64,000 nucleotides of DNA from Amycolatopsis camponoti (GTDB lineage: Bacteria > Actinomycetota > Actinomycetes > Mycobacteriales > Pseudonocardiaceae): assembly GCF_902497555.1 (NCBI RefSeq), contig NZ_CABVGP010000002.1, positions 2,554,501-2,618,500 of the forward strand, in the 5' to 3' direction. Below, one piece after another: positions 19,905 to 28,639 of the stretch. The position numbers and the translations under genes are program-made. Within the stretch, counting starts at the first letter, position 1. The number at the start of each line of letters is the position of its first letter. The notes under the pieces were generated by a model. It was given only the letters and a program-made list of their open reading frames with translations, was not told the DNA's origin and did not search any database.

Positions 19905-20035
19905 CCACTGAATGTTACGCGCTGCGAAGAAGCGCGGAAAACAAATCACCCGGTCGCCGCGTGGTAGTTTTCGGCGAGCTATCGGGGGTTTGCCCAGCTA
20001 ATCGCTGTGGGTAGCCGATCTGGTGCACACGGTGT

Positions 20036-20055
20036 CATGGTCAGATCTGACCATG
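20036..20055. promoter_or_regulatory. 20-bp perfect palindrome (operator candidate)
   Basis: CATGGTCAGATCTGACCATG is fully self-complementary. It is framed by TGGTGCA (20,021-20,027) and TGCACCA further right, which form an outer dyad. It lies between the LAL regulator and the divergent small gene, and its last bases include the ATG at 20,053. Confidence 0.6.
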
Positions 20056-20370
20056 CGATGCACCATCGAATTCCACCATTTCCGGTCATGTGTCGACGGG
20101 CCCCGGGGACATACGGTTCTCGCATCGAAGAGCGACAGCGATCCCGCCATTCCGGCGGTCCGTGATCGGCAGTCGTCACCGAACCGGGAGGGCCTGCCAT
20201 CGTCGCCCGAATGCACCACCCAATCCGGCCAGGCTCCACGCCGCGAACTCCTCACCTGGATCAGGGCCAAGCACGGGAAGGTCGAGAACTTCCTCCGCGC
20301 CGCGGGCGCTCGCTGCATCGTTGAAGACAAGCCGCTTACCGAGCGAATCACAGACGGAGGCAAAGAATGA
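20053..20370 (+). CDS. small protein coupled to the PLAT-like gene
   Basis: This is about 105 aa with no recognised family. Support is contextual: its TGA overlaps the ATG of the next gene (ATGA), and the last third (RELLTWIRAKHGKVENFLRA) is helical and protein-like. The middle is low-complexity Ser/Pro. The start is uncertain, since ATG 20,053 lies in the palindrome and ATG 20,023 is also in frame. The overlap could be chance. Confidence 0.4.
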   Translation: MRCTIEFHHFRSCVDGPRGHTVLASKSDSDPAIPAVRDRQSSPNREGLPSSPECTTQSGQAPRRELLTWIRAKHGKVENFLRAAGARCIVEDKPLTERITDGGKE

Positions 20371-20810
20371 GCAAACCGATCACGAAGATCGAACTGAAGC
20401 TGTGGACCGCACAGACTCCGGGGGCCGGCACCGACGGCCGGGTATACCTGGGCCTTGCCGGCCGGGAGTACGCGGTGAAGTCATCCGGGAACGGCCACGA
20501 TTTCCAACCAGCCCCCGAGCCGCACGTGTTCGTCTTCGGCCAGGGCGCGAACGTCGCCTTGGCAGAGCACAACAACCCGGCCGCGCCGTGGCAGACGGAT
20601 TTCGAAGATGTCGCGCTATGCCCAAAATTTCTCCGGCTCGCGCCGAAGGGTGACGACGATAACTGGAACCTCCAGCGCGCAGACCTGACCGTGTGGTATC
20701 GGGAGTCGTTGGTGGCCGGTGCGCCGATGCACGCGCGAAACTTCTCCAGGCTGAGCAATTCCCCGCACCTTTGGCTAGGGGTCCAGCGCGGACTATATCT
20801 CTTCTTCTGA
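20367..20810 (+). CDS. PLAT/LH2-like domain protein
   Basis: This 147-aa protein starts at an ATG with GGAGG nine bases upstream. It begins ITKIELKLWTAQTPGAGTDG followed by a VYLGLAGREY strand, the first strands of a PLAT/LH2-type beta-sandwich. Later come a Trp/Asp-rich LQRADLTVWYRESL region and a short hydrophobic C-terminus. No signal peptide is present. PLAT domains bind lipid or protein partners. The match is judged by eye, so the domain call is moderate. Confidence 0.6.
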   Translation: MSKPITKIELKLWTAQTPGAGTDGRVYLGLAGREYAVKSSGNGHDFQPAPEPHVFVFGQGANVALAEHNNPAAPWQTDFEDVALCPKFLRLAPKGDDDNWNLQRADLTVWYRESLVAGAPMHARNFSRLSNSPHLWLGVQRGLYLFF

Positions 20811-20990
20811 AAGCAGAATAAGGCGACAAGCCGTGACGGAAAGCAACGTCAGGGATCCGTAGCCGGCGCTGACCGGCGCTGCGCTGCTCGTCCTCACCTT
20901 GAGCCAGGACGAGAGCGCCGTAGTCTGCTCCGATTTCCGTCGCGATCGACGAGAACGGCGTGATCACCGATTCGGAGAGAGGAGAGTGCG

Positions 20991-22046
20991 ATGGCAACAA
21001 AAGAAGCGGTGAACTCGTCGGTCGGTCTCGGGCTGGCGATCATCGGGGCGGTGTGCGGGACGGTGGCGGGCAGCCTGTCCACCGGACCGGGTGCGGTCAG
21101 GCTGGTGGGGCTCTGTCTCGGCGCGGCGATCCCGCCGTTCGTCAGCACGGTCGGCCGGTGGCGTCCGGTCCGGGCCGGTTTCGCCGTGCTGATCACGGTG
21201 GTCGCGGCGATGGTCACCTACTCGGGTTCGGTCGGTGTGGGAGCCGCGACCAACAGCAAGATCGTGCCTCCGCCGATCGAGCTGGTCGAGGAGATCGCGG
21301 GCAGGTCGACCGAGACGACGCAGACAAGCACGCCACCTGCCAAGGTTGGCCTGCTTGAGGCCATGCCTGCGAAGCTGAACTGCCGGCCGGTCTGTGACAG
21401 CAAAGTCACGATCAAGAGCACCGGCACGGCACCGGCTCACGTCGACACCGTGGATATCGACGGCCCGGGGAAGGCGAAGTTCACCCGCACCGATGAATGC
21501 GTCGGGAAGACGCTCGAACCCGGTGAGGACTGCAGTTTCAAGGTGACGTTCAAGCCCGCCGGCGCAACCAGCACGCAGACCGCGCAGGTGGTGATCCGCG
21601 GCGACCAGGACCACGAGACGAAGGTCGAGCTGAGCGGTACGCAGCCCCCGCCCCTTCTCGACCTCGGCGTGTCGTCGCAGGGACTGAGCTGCATCCTGCA
21701 GCCGGGCGGGACGGCCGACGGCCGCGATGAGCTCCAGGTCTTCTTCCACGTTTCGCTGACCGGCGCCACTCCCGAGCAGCTGCCGGGCCTCGTTCCTGTC
21801 CAGGTGACCAGCGTCCCCGGCGCGACGGTCACGGTGAACACCGCGGTGAGCCGGAGTTCGACCGGCTCGACGGTCGCCGCGCTGCCGTTGAGCGCACTCG
21901 ACTACGGCCGCGGGCACTCGGTCACGGTCACCATCGACCCCGGCCACAAGATCGCGGAACGCAGTGAGACGAACAACGTGCTCCGATTCCGCGTGACGAT
22001 CCCGGCCAAGGCGCGGGCACCCCGAACCGCCGAACTGTCCTGCTGA
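20991..22046 (+). CDS. membrane-anchored protein with HYDIN/CARDB-like beta domains
   Basis: This 351-aa protein has three N-terminal hydrophobic segments within residues 10-85, then a Thr/Pro linker. An immunoglobulin-like domain with paired Cys follows (CRPVC, DECVGKTLEPGEDCSFKV), of the choice-of-anchor-D type. A CARDB-like domain ends with the typical DPGHKIAERSETNNVLRF motif. It should sit in the membrane with its adhesive domains outside. The function is unknown. An upstream gap of 180 bases separates it from the PLAT-like gene. Confidence 0.75.
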   Translation: MATKEAVNSSVGLGLAIIGAVCGTVAGSLSTGPGAVRLVGLCLGAAIPPFVSTVGRWRPVRAGFAVLITVVAAMVTYSGSVGVGAATNSKIVPPPIELVEEIAGRSTETTQTSTPPAKVGLLEAMPAKLNCRPVCDSKVTIKSTGTAPAHVDTVDIDGPGKAKFTRTDECVGKTLEPGEDCSFKVTFKPAGATSTQTAQVVIRGDQDHETKVELSGTQPPPLLDLGVSSQGLSCILQPGGTADGRDELQVFFHVSLTGATPEQLPGLVPVQVTSVPGATVTVNTAVSRSSTGSTVAALPLSALDYGRGHSVTVTIDPGHKIAERSETNNVLRFRVTIPAKARAPRTAELSC

Positions 22047-22260
22047 TCGCCGGCCACGAAAACCCGAACCGGGATCCCGCAAGCCAGCCCTCAAGCCTCG
22101 GTCTCCTCGTAGCGGTATTCCGTCCGATCCCCTGCGCTTCAGGGGCGACGTCTCACCCAGTGTGACGTGGGCATACGTACCCGCCCTCGGGTGACGTCGC
22201 ACGCACTCGGCAACTCGGAAGTTCAATACCAGTTAGGCATTCGCTGTTCAGGAGGACAAG

Positions 22261-23891
22261 ATGACAGGAAAGTGCGCAAGCGTGGCCGACTTCGGTGCGA
22301 AAGGGGACGGGGTCACGGACGACCGCCCGTATCTCCAAGCCGCGATCGATGCCTGCAAAGCGCAGGGAATCAACCGGTTGTTCGTTCCATGCGGGAGTTA
22401 CCTGATCTCGCGGACCGTCTCGGAGGGCATCGGCGTCGGACTGGACCTGTCCGACGTTCACGGACTCACGATCATCGGAGAGGGCCCGGACGCCTCGGTC
22501 CTCAAGATGACGAAGACGTTCGAAAAGGGCTGGCGCCTGATCCGCCCCCGCGACGCGTCGGAGGTCGTCTTCCGCGACCTGACGCTGGACGGCAACTGGT
22601 CCGGCGAGACCGGGTTCGCCGAGCACATCCACCTGACCGAGGTCACCTCGCAGAAGACCGACACTTCCGACGTCTACTTCGAGAACGTCTGGTTCCGGAA
22701 CTGCTGCGGCGACGGGTTCCGCACCATCGGCAACACACCCGGCCTGTTCGTTCGCCGCAGCCACGCCAGGAACTGCCGATTCCTCAACGTCAAGCGGGCA
22801 CCGGTCAGCGGGCAACGGGGGACCATCGACTGCAGTGTGACCCACTGCTACATCGAAAGCGTCACCGACAGCGCCGTGGACTTCGAACCGAGCGCCCTCG
22901 GGCCGCCGTCCGACACTCCTGACCCTTCGCCGACGAGGTGGGACATCTCGCACAACACGATCGTCCACAACCCGTCCGCCGGGGCCGGCTTCGCCGTCTC
23001 TCTCGTGGGCCTGCGTTCACCCGGCATGGAAGACACCAGCTTCTGCTTCAACAAGGTGATCGGCGGGTCGGTGCAGATCAGGAACTGCCGTGGCATCAAG
23101 GTCATCGGCAACTTCGTCGTCAGCCGGACAACCGGGCCGAAGAGCCGCACCCCCACTCTGCAGATCATGCTGAGCACTGACGTCCACATCGCGGGGAACA
23201 CCTTCACCCGACCCCGCGGGGCGGCGGCCGGCAACGTCCTGCTCGCCGGCACCGACGCGGGCGCGGGCAACGACGGAGTTCTCATCACCGGGAACTGCCT
23301 CCACCAGTACACCGAGGCGGACATCGTCCAGATCGCCTCGGCCAGGAACGTCGTCGCCACCGCGAATACCCTTCGCTACTACGGCGCGGCCGCGGGCGAA
23401 CACCGCGGGTTCTTCGGCACCACGACGGTCCCCGGAGTTCCGCTGAGCAACGTCAGGATCACTGACAACGACGTCGTCGGCGACGCGGGCGGAGGCACCC
23501 TGGCCCAGGGTGTGTTCATCAACTCGAGGGAGTCGCAGGTCGGCCCGGTGGATGTCCGGGGCAACGGAGGGACCGGAATGGTGATCGGCGCCGAGTTCAG
23601 GGGCGGTGCGGCGCCCCGGGTTTCACGGCCCAGCCCATCTGTCACGGCAACACGTGGCTGCCTTCGGACGTTGCGTACGCGGGCGCCTTCGGTCATTGCC
23701 CTGGGCTCGAAGCGATCGTCGTCGCGACGAGCGGCAAACGCGTCACCTATGAGGGCGCGGGCACGCCTGAGAACAAGGTCACGGGAACCGTCGGAGACGA
23801 GTTCCACCAGACGGACGGCGTCGCCGGGACCCTGCGGCACGTCAAGGAGACCGGTGCCGGCACCACTACGGGCTGGGTAGCCGTCAGGTGA
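22261..23891 (+). pseudogene. pectate-lyase-fold (right-handed beta-helix) protein, frameshifted near 3' end
   Basis: The sequence begins VADFGAKGDGVTDDRPYLQAAID, the classic start of Pfam pectate-lyase-3/tailspike-like beta-helix proteins, followed by about 430 residues of parallel-helix coils (ITGN, VHIAGN, VRITDN). No signal peptide is seen. At about 23,611-23,621, in a run of C and G, the frame is lost. The -1 frame then reads cleanly as GFTAQPICHGNTWLPSDVAY and on to a TGA at 23,891. The full product would be about 543 aa. One missing base explains it, either a real mutation or a sequencing error. Confidence 0.8.
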
Positions 23892-23911
23892 CGCTGTTCG
23901 CGCTAAGTAAT

Positions 23912-24236
23912 TGGCCTCAGAGTTTCTGGAGCAACTCCCCGGGTGTGTCCGTTCCCGCGAGCCGCGCAAGCGGCGCCGGTTGCAGCCGACGCTGATCGAG
24001 CCGTTCCTCGAGTACTGCCGGTTGCAGCTGGCCGACGACCCGCTCTTGTAGGCCTCGACCTTGTTCGACAGCTGCTCGAGCTTGGACTCACCGACTCGTA
24101 TCCGACGTTGACCGCGGCGATCCGAGTGCACCAAATAATGCTCGAACATCCAGCACTGCAACCAAAGCCGACTCTCCAGCTCCATCTGAATCGATCGCTT
24201 AGTCGCTTAGCCGCGCAATCTCTTAGAGCGTAAGCG
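23912..24236 (+). pseudogene. IS21-like transposase fragment
   Basis: REPRKRRRLQPTLIEPFLEY followed by CRLQLADDPLL resembles the helical DNA-binding part of actinobacterial IS21/IstA-like transposases. A TAG replaces the expected Trp codon, and the following LLELGLTDSYPTLTAAIR lies in another frame. Only about 100 codons survive. Confidence 0.6.
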
Positions 24237-24240
24237 TTGT

Positions 24241-24612
24241 TGCTATCGAGCAAGATCGTCCTCGGACACTCAATTACCCCATGGAGTCGCGCGTCGCGAC
24301 CAGGTCAGAGTAGTAGCAGGAGCTGGTCGCCGACGGCCTCGTCTATCGAGGCAGGTGCGCATTGTGGGCTGCATGCTTTGACTTCTCTTGTCGGGCCGCT
24401 ATACATGATCGCCACGTCCTTCGATCTCAGGTAGGCCGCGATCGCGGCCCATCGTCACTTGCGATCTCGGCGAATTGCACGCGGAGATCGTCGAGTCGGT
24501 GGTCTTTGCGGACGTAGACGGTCTTGGCGAGCTCTGATGGGCGGTTGCGGGCGCTGGTGTGGCCGTGGCGGCAGCGGTAGCGGGGCGGCCGTTCACCCAG
24601 TGCGAGTCCGGC
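24241..24612 (-). pseudogene. serine recombinase 3' remnant
   Basis: This region matches the last 350 bases of the intact gene at 14,344. It has the zinc-ribbon end (YRCRHGHTSARNRP), the SELAKTVYVRKDH segment and the ATGGGGTAATTGAGTGTCCGAG terminus, with several frameshifts. It joins a hydroxylase fragment at about 24,612. Confidence 0.75.
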
Positions 24613-25065
24613 TGGCGTCCGCGCAGCCGTCCGCGGCGATGACCCACGAGGCGCGCACGCGCAGGCATTCGTGGGCCCGGAGCAGCTCAGCGTTCGGGAA
24701 CCGTGCGACGCCCTGACGAGGGTCTCTTCCATGGCGGCCTCGTAGAGGAATAGCTGGGGTGGGTAGCCGTGGCTGGCGGGTCGAAGGAGGGGACAGGAAG
24801 GACGGGCCGCGGTGGTCGACGAAGTCGATCGGCAAGCCGGCCGGTATGTCGCACTGCAATTCTTCGGCCAAGCCGACCTGTTGCCGGATGTGCAGAACCT
24901 CCTCGTCGGTGTAGGTGGCGCGGGCGTGGACCGCGGCGTCGCGTTCGACGACGATCACCTTCAGGCCCTGCGCGCCGAGGAGGTTGGTGGCGGTGACGCC
25001 GGTGGGCCCGTACCCGATGATGGGCGACGTCGTAGTGGGGGTTTTCGCACACAGCGCGTGCCTTC
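24612..25065 (-). pseudogene. MhpA-like FAD-dependent hydroxylase, N-terminal remnant
   Basis: The FAD-binding start (IIGYGPTGVTATNLLGAQGL, then VIVVERD), a TDEEVLHIRQQVGLAEEL stretch and the later WVIAADGC motif match flavin hydroxylases of the MhpA type (3-(3-hydroxyphenyl)propionate hydroxylase). At least two frameshifts break it: one just after the first codons, and one near LFLYEAAMEETL. The remaining two thirds of the gene are missing, replaced by the recombinase remnant. It is not functional. Confidence 0.7.
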
Positions 25066-25652
25066 TCAGCGGCGAACGCCTGCGGGGTGCAGGACAGGGC
25101 GGGCACGGTCTATTCGCTCTTGCAAGGAGCGGACGGCGGCCTGGAAGCGCGCGGTGACGTCGTGGCCCGCCGGAGTCGTCGGCATCGTCCGACCACGCCA
25201 CGGTCTCCAGTATCCGCATCGCGGCCGCATGGTCGTGGAGGCCGTGCCGCGGATCGGTCAGCTCCCGCATGACCTCCACCGAGTCGGTCACCCGGAAACG
25301 GAGGGTGGCCCCAGCACCTGATGACCCAAGCGACCTCGGATGTCAGCACAGCACGAACGGTCAGGGACAGGTCTGGCGCCACTGCAGAGCAGCACGCGGA
25401 GTTTGACCAAGGTCTCATCGTCGGTGACGCAGTTCGCGGCGCCAAGCGGCACCCAGGTCTACTCCACCGGCCGCCCTCCGCACGCACGACGCAGATCCCG
25501 GTGTAGCGCGGCATTTCACGTCCGGCTCCGCGGACGCGGCTGAGCCTTTCCTGTGTCCGGCGGGCTGAAGGGTGGTCGCGGCCGACGGCATCGAGCGTGC
25601 GTCGGCCGCGACCAGGTCGTCGCGACCGTTGACGGCAGTGGCCGGTGTGTGG
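25066..25652. other. decayed DNA, no supported gene
   Basis: Minus-strand fragments such as DDETLVKLRVLLCSGA and LTDPRHGLHDHAAAMRILET look protein-like but lie in different frames. They may belong to a gene that preceded the hydroxylase. No function can be assigned. Confidence 0.4.
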
Positions 25653-26576
25653 TTACCCGGCCTGAGCCACGCTGGCGGTCGGCCAGGTGCCGTCCTCGAC
25701 CAGGCGGTGGGTCACCCGGACGATCTCGGTGGCGGCGACCTCGGCAGCGGGCGGGACGCGGCCGGCTCGCGGCAATGCCAGGACGATCGTGCGGGAGATC
25801 GCGGGATCGACGATCGGGCCGCCCCGCAGCCGCCCGGCTGCCACGTCTTCGGCGACGCCCGCCGCGGGAAGGACACTCCAGCCGGTGCCGGCGGCCACCA
25901 GTCTCTTCTGCACCGGCATCGAGTTGGTCTGGCACACGATCGTGGGCGCCGTGCTGAGCGCTTCGTCCACGAGGGTGCGCAGGCCGTGGCCCGCGACCGG
26001 CAGGATGAGCCGGTTCTCGCACACCTGCGCCCAGGTGATCGCCTGACGGCGGAGTTCGGCGTCGGGCGGAGCGATCGCCCACAACGCCTCGCGCAGCAAC
26101 GGGGTGACGGCGATCGACGGCGTCGAGTTCACGTTGTACAGCAGGCTCATGTCCACCTCACCGTCGTCGAGCCACTGCCGCAGGTGACCGGAAAACGCGC
26201 TCAGGATCCGCACTTCGATGCCCGGGTGACGACGCCCCAGCACCTCCACCAACGGCGCGGCCACGAGTTCGACGGTGCTTTCCAGCAGCCCGATCGTCAC
26301 GATCCCTCGTACGTGCTCGCGGTCCGGGCGGATCTCGGCGCGAGCCCGGTCCAGTTCGAGCAGCGCGCGTCTCGCGCGCTCGGCGAGGACTTCGCCCGCC
26401 GGGGTGAGGGTCATCCCCTGACGGCTGCGCTCGAAGAGCGGGACACCGACCTCGTCCTCCAGAGCGCGGATGTACCGGCTGACGGCGGGTTGCACGACGT
26501 GGAGCACGCGTGCGGCCTTGGTGACGCTCCCGGTGTCGCCGACGGTCACCAAGGCCAAGAGCTGCTTGAGTTCCAC
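25653..26576 (-). CDS. LysR-family transcriptional regulator
   Basis: This 307-aa protein begins at GTG 26,576, four bases after an AGGAGG site; the longer in-frame ATG start is less likely. The N-terminal winged HTH (ELKQLLALVTVGDTGSVTKA, VQPAVSRYIRALEDEVGVPL) is followed by a periplasmic-binding-like effector domain with GLLESTVELV and LIETAPPD-like segments. It is divergent from the acyl-CoA dehydrogenase operon with an 80-base gap holding a dyad at 26,636-26,653. It most likely activates that operon in response to an acyl-CoA or acid intermediate. Confidence 0.92.
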   Translation of the reverse strand: MELKQLLALVTVGDTGSVTKAARVLHVVQPAVSRYIRALEDEVGVPLFERSRQGMTLTPAGEVLAERARRALLELDRARAEIRPDREHVRGIVTIGLLESTVELVAAPLVEVLGRRHPGIEVRILSAFSGHLRQWLDDGEVDMSLLYNVNSTPSIAVTPLLREALWAIAPPDAELRRQAITWAQVCENRLILPVAGHGLRTLVDEALSTAPTIVCQTNSMPVQKRLVAAGTGWSVLPAAGVAEDVAAGRLRGGPIVDPAISRTIVLALPRAGRVPPAAEVAATEIVRVTHRLVEDGTWPTASVAQAG

Positions 26577-26635
26577 CCGTCCTCCTGCCGGTATGCCGGA
26601 CACGTCTAGGGATATCACGAATCAGCATTTCTCTC

Positions 26636-26653
26636 GACTCGTCATAACGAGTC
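26636..26653. promoter_or_regulatory. inverted repeat in the LysR/dehydrogenase intergenic region
   Basis: GACTCGT-CATA-ACGAGTC is a perfect seven-base dyad three bases before the ATG at 26,657. It is a candidate LysR (or other repressor) site, though it sits very close to the start codon. Confidence 0.5.
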
Positions 26654-26656
26654 AGG

Positions 26657-27820
26657 ATGACAGCCATGTACGAACTCAGCGCAGACGAGACCGCGATCGT
26701 CGACGTCGTCCGCGAGTGGGTCGACCGCGAGGTCGAGCCCGTGGTGCGAGAACTGGAGCACGCCGACACCTATCCCGAAGCCCTGATCGAGCAGATGAAG
26801 CGCGTGGGCATCTTCGGGCTGGCCGTTCCGGAACCGTGGAACGACGCCGGAGTGTCCACGCCGTGCTACGCCGCGGTGACCGAGGAGCTCGCCCGCGGGT
26901 GGATGAGCCTCGCCGGCGCCATGGGTGGGCACAGCGTCGTCGCCAAGCTCCTTCTCCACTACGGAACCCCGGAGCAGAAGGACCATTACCTGCCGAGGCT
27001 GGCCACCGGCGAGATCCGGGCGACCATGGCGCTCACCGAACCCGGCGGCGGATCCGACCTGCAGGCCATCCGGACCGTGGCGCGAAAGGACGGAGACAGC
27101 TACGTCATCAACGGGTCCAAGACCTGGATCACCAACGCACGCCGCGCCCAGCTGGTCGCGTTGCTGTGCCGCACCGACCGGACCGCCGAGCCGAAGCACC
27201 GCGGCATCAGCATCCTGCTGGTCGAAAAGGGACCCGGCTTCGAGGTGTCCCGCGACCTGCCGAAACTGGGCTACAAGGGCGTCGAGAGCTGCGAGCTGTC
27301 CTTCACCGACTTCCGCGTGCCGCGCGATTCGCTGCTGGGCACGGTCGAAGGCGAGGGGTTCGCGCAGATGATGCGGGGGCTGGAGATCGGCCGCATCCAG
27401 GTGGCGGCGCGGGCCCTCGGGGTCGGCGCCGCCGCGCTCGCCCGCTCGGTTCGGTACAGCCAGGAGCGCGAAAGCTTCGGGCAGCCGATCTGGCAGCACC
27501 AATCGATCGGCAACCACCTGGCCGACATGGCGACCGGGCTGACCGCGGCCCGGCAGCTCGTCCAGTACGCCGCCCGGCGCTACGACTCCGGGGAACGCGC
27601 GGACATGGAAGCGGGGATGGCGAAGCTGTTCGCTTCCGAGACGGCCATGAAGATCGCGCTCGACGCGGTGCGGATCCACGGTGGCTACGGCTACTCGACG
27701 GAGTTCGACGTCGAGCGGTACTTCCGGGACGCGCCGCTGATGATCGTCGGCGAGGGCACCAACGAGATCCAGCGGACCGTCATCGCGCGTCAGCTCGTCA
27801 AGCGGAACCCGGTCCGATGA
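26657..27820 (+). CDS. acyl-CoA dehydrogenase
   Basis: This 387-aa FAD enzyme has the family's standard length. The FAD/substrate loop TMALTEPGGGSDLQAIRT is followed by ITNA, and the C-terminal helix IHGGYGYSTEFDVERYFRD ends with GEGTNEIQR, whose Glu is the usual catalytic base. It forms an alpha,beta double bond in a CoA thioester. It heads an operon with CitE-like, CoA-transferase and mesaconyl-CoA-hydratase-like genes, so the substrate may be a branched C4-C5 dicarboxyl-CoA (inference). ATG 26,666 is an alternative start. Its stop overlaps the next start (ATGA). Confidence 0.92.
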   Translation: MTAMYELSADETAIVDVVREWVDREVEPVVRELEHADTYPEALIEQMKRVGIFGLAVPEPWNDAGVSTPCYAAVTEELARGWMSLAGAMGGHSVVAKLLLHYGTPEQKDHYLPRLATGEIRATMALTEPGGGSDLQAIRTVARKDGDSYVINGSKTWITNARRAQLVALLCRTDRTAEPKHRGISILLVEKGPGFEVSRDLPKLGYKGVESCELSFTDFRVPRDSLLGTVEGEGFAQMMRGLEIGRIQVAARALGVGAAALARSVRYSQERESFGQPIWQHQSIGNHLADMATGLTAARQLVQYAARRYDSGERADMEAGMAKLFASETAMKIALDAVRIHGGYGYSTEFDVERYFRDAPLMIVGEGTNEIQRTVIARQLVKRNPVR

Positions 27821-28614
27821 GGCCCGAGGCCACCTGGCTCTTCGTGCCCGGCAACGTCCCCGGGCGCTTCGCCAAGGCGGCGGCCGCGGGCGCCGACGCC
27901 GTCGTCATCGACCTCGAAGACGCGGTGCGCCCCGAGGACAAGGACACCGCCCGAGCCGAAACGCTCCGCCGGCTGTCCGAAGGCGGCCAGGCCTGGGTCC
28001 GCGTCAACGCCTCCGGCACCCCTTGGTTCGACGCGGACGTCGACGCCGTCGCCGGCGCGAGCGGGCTGCTCGGCGTGCTCGTGCCCAAGGCCGAGGACCC
28101 GGCGACCTTGGCCGCGTTGGCGGCGCGGCTGGGACCGGACGCCGTGGTGGTCGCGCTGATCGAGACCGCGGCCGGGCTGCACCGCGTGCACGACGTCGCC
28201 ACCGCGCCCGGGGTGACCCGGCTGGCGTTCGGTGCGCTCGACCTGGCCGCCGACCTCGGGGCCGACGACACCGCCGAAGCGATGCTGTTCGCGCGAAGCA
28301 CGATCGTGCTCGCCTCCCGGGTGGCCGGCTTGCCGGCGCCGATCGACAGCGTCACGACGGTCATCGACGACGCCGACGCCGTGACCGCGGCGGCTCGCTA
28401 CGCCCGGAGCCTCGGCTTCCGCGGCAAGCTCTGCATCCACCCGGCCCAGATCGAGCCCGCGGCCCGAGGTCTGGCCCCCGGCGCGGACGAAATCGCGTGG
28501 GCCCGTGCCGTGCTTCGGGCGGCCGAGGGATCGGCAGGCGCGGTCACCGGTCCCGACGGGCGAATGATCGACAAACCGGTGCTCGACCGGGCCCACGCGA
28601 TCCTCCGGCCCTGA
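27817..28614 (+). CDS. HpcH/HpaI aldolase, CitE-type beta-hydroxyacyl-CoA lyase
   Basis: This 265-aa TIM-barrel lyase starts in an ATGA overlap. The motifs are TWLFVPGN (N-terminal CoA-binding), VVIDLEDAV (metal-binding Asp/Glu), VALIETAAGL and FRGKLCIHPAQI, the last typical of citramalyl-CoA/malyl-CoA/CitE-like lyases. It would split a hydroxyacyl-CoA such as citramalyl-CoA into acetyl-CoA and pyruvate, using Mg. With the CoA-transferase and hydratase it completes an itaconate- or mesaconate-type route. Specificity cannot be read from the sequence. Confidence 0.88.
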   Translation: MRPEATWLFVPGNVPGRFAKAAAAGADAVVIDLEDAVRPEDKDTARAETLRRLSEGGQAWVRVNASGTPWFDADVDAVAGASGLLGVLVPKAEDPATLAALAARLGPDAVVVALIETAAGLHRVHDVATAPGVTRLAFGALDLAADLGADDTAEAMLFARSTIVLASRVAGLPAPIDSVTTVIDDADAVTAAARYARSLGFRGKLCIHPAQIEPAARGLAPGADEIAWARAVLRAAEGSAGAVTGPDGRMIDKPVLDRAHAILRP

Positions 28615-28639
28615 AGCACCCGGCTACGAAAGGCTTTCC

